From contig DAIPHL010000148.1 of assembly GCA_036771375.1 (NCBI GenBank), positions 1-5,377 of the forward strand: a stretch of DNA of 5,377 bases, given 5' to 3'. The stretch's first letter is position 1. Every line of letters begins with the position of its first letter. Below, piece after piece: positions 1 through 4,794 of the stretch. A program made the translations under genes and the position numbers. The notes below the pieces were generated by a model, which was given only the letters and a program-made list of their open reading frames with translations, did not search any database and had not been told where the DNA came from. Source of the DNA: DAIPHL01 sp036771375 (GTDB taxonomy: Bacteria; Synergistota; Synergistia; Synergistales; Synergistaceae).

Positions 1-41
1 GGTCGGCGCAATCGCATACACCTGCATCTTATCACGTTTTT

Positions 42-63
42 AAGGAATATGCAATCCTTTTTT
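42..63 (+). terminator. possible weak intrinsic terminator of an upstream gene
   Basis: A 5-bp inverted repeat, AAGGA (42-46) and TCCTT (55-59), encloses an 8-nt loop and runs into a run of six T (58-63). The stem is short and mostly weak pairs, so this is only a candidate. It would fit the end of a gene lying to the left of the window. No convincing coding sequence for that gene is visible in bases 1-41. Confidence 0.25.
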
Positions 64-102
64 GTTTTCTCCGGACGCGTTTTTCTTTTTGAACTCCGGA
101 TC

Positions 103-131
103 TTGACGTACCCTTTTTGCTGTCATATGAT
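103..131 (+). promoter_or_regulatory. sigma70-type promoter for the BCCT-Grd operon
   Basis: The -35 box TTGACG (103-108) matches the TTGACA consensus at 5 of 6 positions. The -10 box TATGAT (126-131) matches TATAAT at 5 of 6, and the spacer is exactly 17 nt. It lies in a locally AT-rich stretch, and transcription would start near 138. That leaves an untranslated leader of about 200 nt before the transporter start. This is the only strong housekeeping-type promoter seen upstream of the two-gene operon. Confidence 0.65.
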
Positions 132-203
132 CTTGTCTATATCGAACGATCCTTTTTTTGATTATACGTAATTTATGCAGAATCGAGGTTGGGATTTCTG
201 ACC

Positions 204-217
204 AAAGGAGGTGGTCC
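204..217 (+). promoter_or_regulatory. orphan extended Shine-Dalgarno-like element in a small hairpin
   Basis: Positions 204-217 read AAAGGAGGTGGTCC, complementary to the 3' tail of typical 16S rRNA at all but about one base. GACC (200-203) and GGTC (213-216) could pair, placing AAAGGAGGT in the loop. No ATG, GTG or TTG follows at 5-9 nt. A GTG at 211 overlaps the element itself and would begin a frame that only shadows the transporter. It may be a ribosome standby or decoy site, or chance. Confidence 0.3.
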
Positions 218-327
218 CCTTCGAGCCCAATCCGGTCCGGCATCTTACGCGCCATCCGAAACGATCGATCTCTTTGCGTTCTTCACGTTTTTTTTCGAAC
301 GATCTGGTTTCATCGACCATGCCCAAA

Positions 328-334
328 AGGGGGA
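328..334 (+). promoter_or_regulatory. ribosome binding site fixing the BCCT start
   Basis: AGGGGGA at 328-334 lies 7 nt before the ATG at 342. This makes 342 the preferred start over the longer open frame beginning at 189. The ATG at 319 is out of frame. Confidence 0.75.
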
Positions 335-341
335 CGAATCC

Positions 342-1889
342 ATGGAAAAAGAGAGAAAACCGGCCGATATGCAGCTTCTGCTGCCGTCGCTCGCGGCAAT
401 CGTCGTCATCGCTACGTTTCTCGTCGTGAACAGGGAGACCGCCGAACCGTTCCTGAACAACACCATGACCTTCCTCACGCACCGTTTCGCTTGGTTTTTC
501 GAATGGGGCACCGTGATCATCACGGGGCTCGCCCTGTGGCTCGCTTTCAGCCCCTATGGACGCATACGCTTCGGGACGGAGGAACCGGAGTTCTCCACGC
601 TCACATGGATCGGCCTTCTCTTCACGGCGGCGATCGGTAGCAGCCTGATGTACTGGGGATTTCTGGAACCGATACACTATATGATGACCCCGCCGTTCGG
701 CATAAGACCGGCTTCTCCCCAGGCGGCGGAGTGGGCCCTTCCCTACGTGATGTTCCATTGGGGCCTCAACGGCTGGCCGATCTTCTGCCTGCCAGGGCTT
801 GCCATCGGCTACGCCTATCACATCAAAAAATCCAACTCCCTCCGGCTGTCGAGTGCGTGCAGGGGCTTTCTGGGAGATCGCGTCGACGGATGGCTCGGCA
901 AGGCGATCGACATCGCCATCATCTGGGGCATGGTGGGAGGGCTCGGTACCTCCCTCGGCCTCGGCGTTTCGATGGTATCGCGCTGCGTGTGCGAGATATT
1001 CGGACTGCAACCCTCCCTGTACGTCGATCTCGCGGTCATCGTCTTCTGGACCATCCTTTTTTCGACGTCCGCGCTCCCGGGCCTTTACAAGGGGATCAAA
1101 CTGCTGTCGGACATAAACGTGTACCTGGCGCTCGGACTCATGGCCTTCGTCGCGCTGATCGGGCCGACGTCGTTCATCCTGGCGAACTTCACGAACAGCC
1201 TCGGCATCATGTTGCAGAACCTCGTCATGATGAATTTTTACACCGATCCGATACAAAAGAGCGGTTTCCCACAGAACTGGACCGTGTTCTATTGGGCCTG
1301 GTGGTTCGCGAACGCCGCCTTCATGGCGATGTTCATCGCCCGGATTTCGCGCGGAAGAACGATTCGCCAGATCATCGTCGGAGAGTGTATCTTCAGCTCG
1401 CTCGGCAGTTGGATGTGGTTTGCCGTCTTCGGAAACTACGGAATCAACCTCCAACTCTCCGGGGCGCTCGACGTGACCGGGATTCTCGAAAAATCAGGCG
1501 GTCCCGAAGCGATCGTCGCCATGCTCAGGACGATGCCGTTCAGCGGAATCATCATACCCGTCTTTACCGCGCTTGCCTTCATCTTCCTCGCAACGTCCCT
1601 GAATTCGGCCACATACGTCATGGCCTCGATGACCTCGAAGGACTTCGGAGGAACGGACGAACCCGCGAAGTGGAACATCGTGCTCTGGGGGAGCATTCTC
1701 GGAGGAATGACCTTGATTCTGCTCATGATCGCCGGTACGAAGGCGCTGCGAGTGGTCCAGACCTCCGCGGTCTTCGTCGCGATCCCCGCCGTCTTCGTGG
1801 TGATTTTGATGACGCTGTCCATGATGAAATGGGCCAGGGAGGACTTCAGGGAGGAGTTGAAGGCCTGCCCGCTGATCAAAAAGGATTGA
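342..1889 (+). CDS. BCCT-family (betaine/choline/carnitine-type) transporter, CaiT-like
   Basis: This 515-residue inner-membrane protein has the length and hydrophobic pattern of a 12-helix BCCT carrier and takes up a quaternary amine or similar zwitterion. It most resembles the CaiT branch: PEFSTLTWI (82-90), a TPPFG motif (116-120), FHWGLNGW (138-145), GTSLGLG (202-208), FYTDPI (299-304), FPQNWTVFYWAWW (309-321) and ARISRGRT (333-340). Trp140, Trp145 and Phe148 match the TM4 half of the aromatic box (BetP W189, W194, Y197), and Trp320-Trp321 match the TM8 pair. The third TM8 aromatic (BetP W377, CaiT Y327) is Asn324, and CaiT Gln330 aligns with Phe327. CaiT Arg262, which replaces sodium there, aligns with Asn259, so sodium coupling is plausible. 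The start is set by the site at 328-334. It is the first gene of a tight pair with the Grd fusion, so its substrate is probably that protein's ligand. The family call is firm; the substrate is unknown. Confidence 0.96.
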   Translation: MEKERKPADMQLLLPSLAAIVVIATFLVVNRETAEPFLNNTMTFLTHRFAWFFEWGTVIITGLALWLAFSPYGRIRFGTEEPEFSTLTWIGLLFTAAIGSSLMYWGFLEPIHYMMTPPFGIRPASPQAAEWALPYVMFHWGLNGWPIFCLPGLAIGYAYHIKKSNSLRLSSACRGFLGDRVDGWLGKAIDIAIIWGMVGGLGTSLGLGVSMVSRCVCEIFGLQPSLYVDLAVIVFWTILFSTSALPGLYKGIKLLSDINVYLALGLMAFVALIGPTSFILANFTNSLGIMLQNLVMMNFYTDPIQKSGFPQNWTVFYWAWWFANAAFMAMFIARISRGRTIRQIIVGECIFSSLGSWMWFAVFGNYGINLQLSGALDVTGILEKSGGPEAIVAMLRTMPFSGIIIPVFTALAFIFLATSLNSATYVMASMTSKDFGGTDEPAKWNIVLWGSILGGMTLILLMIAGTKALRVVQTSAVFVAIPAVFVVILMTLSMMKWAREDFREELKACPLIKKD

Positions 1890-1895
1890 GGTGAG
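1888..1895 (+). promoter_or_regulatory. ribosome binding site overlapping the BCCT stop codon
   Basis: GAGGTGAG at 1888-1895 shares two bases with the TGA stop at 1887-1889 and lies 6 nt before the GTG start at 1902. The arrangement supports translational coupling of transporter and reductase-like protein, and it fixes GTG as the start codon. Confidence 0.8.
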
Positions 1896-1901
1896 CAAAT
1901 C

Positions 1902-4007
1902 GTGAAGTCCCTTGACGAAGGAACACTCGAGATACAGAATTTCCCCTTGCGCTCGTTCGTGTTGGGCGATCGAACGGAGTTCGACGACCGGACGGGGACG
2001 CTTTACGTCGACGAACGGGAAGCGCTCGACCTGGTTCGCGAGGACCCGAACATCCTCTTTGCGGAGCTGAAGGTCCTTTCACCCGGCGAGGCGGTGCGCG
2101 TCTGTCCGGTCAAGGATGCGTTCCAAATAAGAAAGACCCCCTTTGACACCGCGTTTCCCGGAGTGCTGGGACCGGTACGCAGCATGGCGAATCGGACCGG
2201 GACGATCAAGGCGATCTCCGGATGCTCGCTCTTGGTTTCGGGCATGAAGTTCGGAAGCCACCAGGACGGAGTGTTGGACATGGACGGTGTTTATCGTGAC
2301 TACACTCTCTACGGCAACATGCGTCATCTGCTGCTGGTCGGGCATTCGAAGGAGGATGAAGGCCCTTCTTTACAGCTCAAGACCAACTGGAGCTTCCGCC
2401 TCGCCGGGATGAAACTCGTGGACTATCTCGCCGAGACCCTCGAGGGGAAGGAAAGCCGGGAACGGAGCGTCTATTCCACGGGGCCCATCCCTTCGGATGC
2501 GGTCGTTGGAAGTGCCGGACTTCCTCCCGTTCTCTGCGTTCTGCTCGTACAGGCGCAGATGGACGTGCCGGGGTACAACACCCTTGTTTTCGGAATGGAC
2601 GCCGGCTCGATTCTCCCCACTCTTCTCCATCCGGTGGACGTCCTGGGCGGCGCGATCACGAGCGGCAGTTTCATGCCGTCGTCGACGAAGATGTCGACGT
2701 ACGACTACGCGACGCACCCCATGGTCACCAGGCTTCTCGCCGAACATGGCCGGAGTGTGAACTTCGTCGGCGTCGTCGTCTCCGGGCTCTCCGTGGAGAT
2801 GGACAGAAAAATCCGTTCGGCCGAACTGATCGCCACGCTCGCCGCAAGCGTCGGCGCGAAGGGTGCCGTGCTCATCGAAGAGGGATATGGAAACGCCGAC
2901 GTCGATTTTTCGGAGGTCTTCATCGCTCTGGAACGGGTCGGCGTCAGAACGGTGGGAATGACCTGCGAAAGCAGTGGGCGCGATGGGACGGCCTCCCCGT
3001 TCGCCGTCATGGATTCGAGGCTCGACGCGATCGTGTCGACCGGCAACGTCTCGCAAAAGCTCCGGATGCCTTCCATGTCCGTGATCGGCGACATCATGGC
3101 CGTGGAGCGGGATCATATGCCCGGGGGCTGGCCCGGTTCGGTCGCCCCCGACGGACACGTCGAGATGGAGAACAATTATTTCTGTTCCTGCGGCGTCTGC
3201 GGGTATTCCACGAAATCCTGCGTCTACGGAGAGAACGACGCGTCGCAGACAATCCGTTCCGAGTGTTTTACCGAGCCTCCCGTCCCGGCGTGTGAGCGGG
3301 CATATGGGATGCTCGTCGCCAAGATGCGGGAGAGGCCGTATCGTTCCGAACTTCCCATCGAAGAGATCGAGAGGGTGCCCAAAGCACCTCCGATCGGAGT
3401 GAAAAATCCGACGATCGCCATCGTCACGACGACCGGACTCGTCCCGAAGGAAAACCCGGACGGCATTCCGCCGAACGCCGCCACGCGTTGGGGCGCGTAC
3501 TCCATCGAGGGCAAGGAGAGCCTCGATCCGAACGATTATCTCTGTCTGCACGCGGGTTACGATATCGTGGAGGAAAACGCCAATCCCGACCGGTACGTCC
3601 CGGTCGACGCGATGAGAGCTCTGGAGAGAGAAGGGCGACTGCTGCTGTACGGCAGATATTTCGTGACGGAGGGCACCGAGACGACCGCGGGGGAGGCCAT
3701 GCGAATGGGGCGGGAGATCGCGAAGGAACTTCTCGCCGCAAAGGTGGACGGGGTTCTCTTCGTGACCAGTTGGGGGACCTGCACCCGGTGCGGCTCCTTT
3801 ATGGCCCGCGAGATGGAACGGGCCAAAATTCCGACGGCGCTTCTCGCGAATCTCTATCCCATCGCGGAATCCCTTGGCGTGCACCGAGTGGCCCCCGCGA
3901 TGAGCGCGCCCTTTCCACTCGGCGATCCGGCGATTTCCCGGGACGCCGAGTCGAAAAGCCGGAAAAAATTCGTGGAGAAGGCCTTCATGCTTCTGTTCGA
4001 AAACTGA
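1902..4007 (+). CDS. fused GrdE-GrdB(C-terminal) reductase-like protein lacking Sec and the pyruvoyl Cys
   Basis: This 701-residue protein is homologous to the substrate-specific component B of glycine/sarcosine/betaine reductase, which uses a pyruvoyl group and a selenocysteine to cleave the C-N bond. Residues 1 to about 425 are GrdE-like: GMKFGSHQDGVLDMDG (114-129), FGMDAGSILPTLLHPVDV (230-247), EEGYGNADVDF (326-336), SGRDG (358-362). Residues about 463-701 match only the C-terminal half of GrdB: SELPIEEIERVPKAPPI (482-498), ATRWG (527-531), GTCTRCG (625-631), PFPLGDPA (670-677). By recalled alignment GrdE Cys242 (pyruvoyl precursor) is Phe257, and the GrdB Sec is Trp624 (TGG at 3771-3773). 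Cys627 and Cys630 remain. The joint carries Cys428, 430, 433, 440, 455 and 464. It starts at GTG and follows the BCCT gene by 12 nt, so both probably act on one substrate. Homology is firm. Activity is doubtful: it may be a divergent reductase, a different enzyme or a binding protein. Confidence 0.94.
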   Translation: MKSLDEGTLEIQNFPLRSFVLGDRTEFDDRTGTLYVDEREALDLVREDPNILFAELKVLSPGEAVRVCPVKDAFQIRKTPFDTAFPGVLGPVRSMANRTGTIKAISGCSLLVSGMKFGSHQDGVLDMDGVYRDYTLYGNMRHLLLVGHSKEDEGPSLQLKTNWSFRLAGMKLVDYLAETLEGKESRERSVYSTGPIPSDAVVGSAGLPPVLCVLLVQAQMDVPGYNTLVFGMDAGSILPTLLHPVDVLGGAITSGSFMPSSTKMSTYDYATHPMVTRLLAEHGRSVNFVGVVVSGLSVEMDRKIRSAELIATLAASVGAKGAVLIEEGYGNADVDFSEVFIALERVGVRTVGMTCESSGRDGTASPFAVMDSRLDAIVSTGNVSQKLRMPSMSVIGDIMAVERDHMPGGWPGSVAPDGHVEMENNYFCSCGVCGYSTKSCVYGENDASQTIRSECFTEPPVPACERAYGMLVAKMRERPYRSELPIEEIERVPKAPPIGVKNPTIAIVTTTGLVPKENPDGIPPNAATRWGAYSIEGKESLDPNDYLCLHAGYDIVEENANPDRYVPVDAMRALEREGRLLLYGRYFVTEGTETTAGEAMRMGREIAKELLAAKVDGVLFVTSWGTCTRCGSFMAREMERAKIPTALLANLYPIAESLGVHRVAPAMSAPFPLGDPAISRDAESKSRKKFVEKAFMLLFEN
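3775..3797 (+). other. hairpin just downstream of the Sec-position codon (SECIS-like relic?)
   Basis: Directly after the TGG at 3771-3773 the RNA can fold. GGA (3775-3777) pairs with TCC (3795-3797), a C/C mismatch follows, then CTGCAC (3779-3784) pairs with GTGCGG (3788-3793) with one G-U wobble, closing a 3-nt loop. Bacterial SECIS elements lie just downstream of the Sec UGA. Most of this fold comes from codons for the conserved CTRC residues, so it may be coding constraint rather than a relic. Confidence 0.25.
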
Positions 4008-4074
4008 GGCCGGGAAACGGAAAACCGGCTTCGATCATATGGCGCATCTCCCTCACGCGATCGTGCATAAAGCC

Positions 4075-4097
4075 CGCACGCCGCAAGCGTGCGTTTT
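4075..4097 (+). terminator. hairpin terminator after the Grd fusion gene
   Basis: CGCACGC (4075-4081) and GCGTGCG (4087-4093) form a perfect 7-bp GC-rich stem with a 5-nt loop, followed by TTTT (4094-4097) and then GTGG. The stem is strong but the T tract is short, so termination may be partial. Its position 68 nt past the stop codon and just before a promoter-like element fits the end of the BCCT-Grd transcript. Confidence 0.5.
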
Positions 4098-4098
4098 G

Positions 4099-4107
4099 TG
4101 GTAAAAT
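4099..4107 (+). promoter_or_regulatory. extended -10 promoter candidate for the sigma-factor gene
   Basis: TGGTAAAAT (4099-4107) is a TG-N-TAAAAT extended -10 element, 5 of 6 to TATAAT. No recognisable -35 lies 16-18 nt upstream, where the terminator stem sits, which is typical of extended -10 promoters. Transcription would start near 4114, about 30 nt before the sigma-factor ATG. A promoter used by the sigma factor itself cannot be excluded. Confidence 0.4.
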
Positions 4108-4130
4108 TTCAAGTGGCGTGTCCGTTCGTT

Positions 4131-4137
4131 GAGGAGG
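4131..4137 (+). promoter_or_regulatory. ribosome binding site fixing the sigma-factor start
   Basis: GAGGAGG at 4131-4137 lies 7 nt before the ATG at 4145. The in-frame GTG at 4139 is only one base from this site, too close to be used, so 4145 is the start. Confidence 0.8.
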
Positions 4138-4144
4138 TGTGCGG

Positions 4145-4732
4145 ATGAAGGATTCGAAGAGCAGAGCGTCTTTCGATCCCGAAGAGGAGCGGGCGCTTTG
4201 GCGTGAAGCGGCGGCAGGGGACGAGGGCGCACGCGAAGCGCTGATCCTTGCCTATCGGCCGATGGTCTTCTGGCTGGCGAAAAAATTCCGCGTCCCCTAC
4301 AGCTCTTACCCGGATCTCGTTCAGGAGGGGATGGTCGGTCTCATCTCCGCGGTCGACCATTTCGACGTTGCCCGCAACAACCGGTTCATCACCTACGCAT
4401 ATTACAGAGTCAAGGGGCGCATGGCGAATTTTCTCCAGCGCTCGGAGGCGAGGGCACCGCTGCCGGTCGAAAACGAGTATCTGGAGCGCGCCGAATCGTT
4501 CGAGGACGGCCTGCTGGACAGACATGAATGGCTTCTTGCGATCGAGGACGGTTTCAACCACCTTCCCGAACGGGAGAGACAGATCGTCCGCTCCCTGGTC
4601 GTGGAGGGGAGGAAGGCCGCCGATGTGGCGAGCGAACAGGGTGTCGGCGTCAGCCATATATACAGGCTCCAGCGTAAGGCGATCGCGAGGCTGAAAGGCT
4701 GGTTTCTGGAGGATGCCACTTTCAAGGTGTGA
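4145..4732 (+). CDS. sigma-70-family RNA polymerase sigma factor, short alternative type
   Basis: This 195-residue protein would direct RNA polymerase to a specific promoter set. Region 2 spans about residues 26-100: a helix AREALILAYRPMVFWLAKKF (29-48), the core-binding segment DLVQEGMVGLISAVDHFD (57-74), and the -10 recognition and melting segment RFITYAYYRVKGRMANFLQR (80-99). A linker of about 35 residues follows in place of a clear region 3. Region 4, about 137-185, has LPERERQIV (140-148) and a helix-turn-helix ending HIYRLQRKAIARLK (171-184). Region 1.1 is absent. The size and the FITYAYYRVKGRM stretch recall the SigB/FliA/SpoII-type group more than ECF factors, but I cannot assign a named orthologue. 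It has its own promoter candidate and follows a terminator, so it is probably separate from the BCCT-Grd operon. A membrane-protein gene follows after 62 nt. Confidence 0.93.
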   Translation: MKDSKSRASFDPEEERALWREAAAGDEGAREALILAYRPMVFWLAKKFRVPYSSYPDLVQEGMVGLISAVDHFDVARNNRFITYAYYRVKGRMANFLQRSEARAPLPVENEYLERAESFEDGLLDRHEWLLAIEDGFNHLPERERQIVRSLVVEGRKAADVASEQGVGVSHIYRLQRKAIARLKGWFLEDATFKV

Positions 4733-4794
4733 GAGGGGAGAATCTTTATCGCAGACGGTGATTTTCATCCTTGTACTCTGGAGACGTGATTGAT

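Larger units (their letters stand above)
138..341 (+). other. long 5' leader of the transporter mRNA
   Basis: About 200 nt separate the predicted transcription start from the transporter ATG at 342. The stretch holds three near copies of CGAACGATC (142-151, 257-266 with one extra A, 295-304), a perfect extended Shine-Dalgarno-like element at 204-217, and a T8 tract ending at 295. The transporter reading frame is open back to 189, but it has no start codon with a suitable ribosome site, and the extra residues do not resemble the BCCT N-terminus. No known riboswitch class, including the glycine riboswitch, is recognisable. A regulatory role is an inference from the length. Confidence 0.4.

Noticed and set aside
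175..201. 8-codon leader peptide (ATG at 175, TGA at 199) just before the orphan Shine-Dalgarno
   Set aside because: No ribosome site precedes it and the residues show no attenuation-type codon run.
40..255. 71-codon open frame on the minus strand, Lys/Arg-rich
   Set aside because: It lies over the predicted promoter and leader, has no good ribosome site, its composition follows the AT-rich intergenic DNA, and it resembles no family I know.
257..295. Possible attenuator terminator ending in the T8 tract at 288-295
   Set aside because: Only about 4 bp (AACG/CGTT) can pair before the tract and the stem is not adjacent to it, so no convincing terminator hairpin forms.
189..341. N-terminal extension of the BCCT frame from a TTG at 189
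   Set aside because: There is no ribosome site before 189 and the extra 51 residues do not look like a BCCT N-terminus. The ATG at 342 has a well-spaced site and gives the usual CaiT-like length.
162..1454. 430-codon open frame on the minus strand opposite the transporter
   Set aside because: It is a shadow of codon bias: the + strand frame has clear BCCT motifs, while this one is low-complexity and rich in Arg, Glu, Asp and His.
2370..3884. 504-codon open frame on the minus strand opposite the Grd fusion
   Set aside because: Same reason: Arg/His/Gly-rich shadow translation with no recognisable domain, opposite a gene with firm homology.
1902..4007. Idea that the fusion is a pseudogene or a frameshift join
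   Set aside because: The frame is uninterrupted over 701 codons, both domains keep their structural motifs, and the gene has a good ribosome site and a close operon partner. Catalytic changes with intact folds suggest altered function, not decay.
4007..4031. Hairpin GCCGG/CCGGC right after the Grd stop codon
   Set aside because: The stem is followed by TTCGATC rather than a T tract and has an 11-nt loop, so it is not called a terminator. The stem at 4075-4093 is better.
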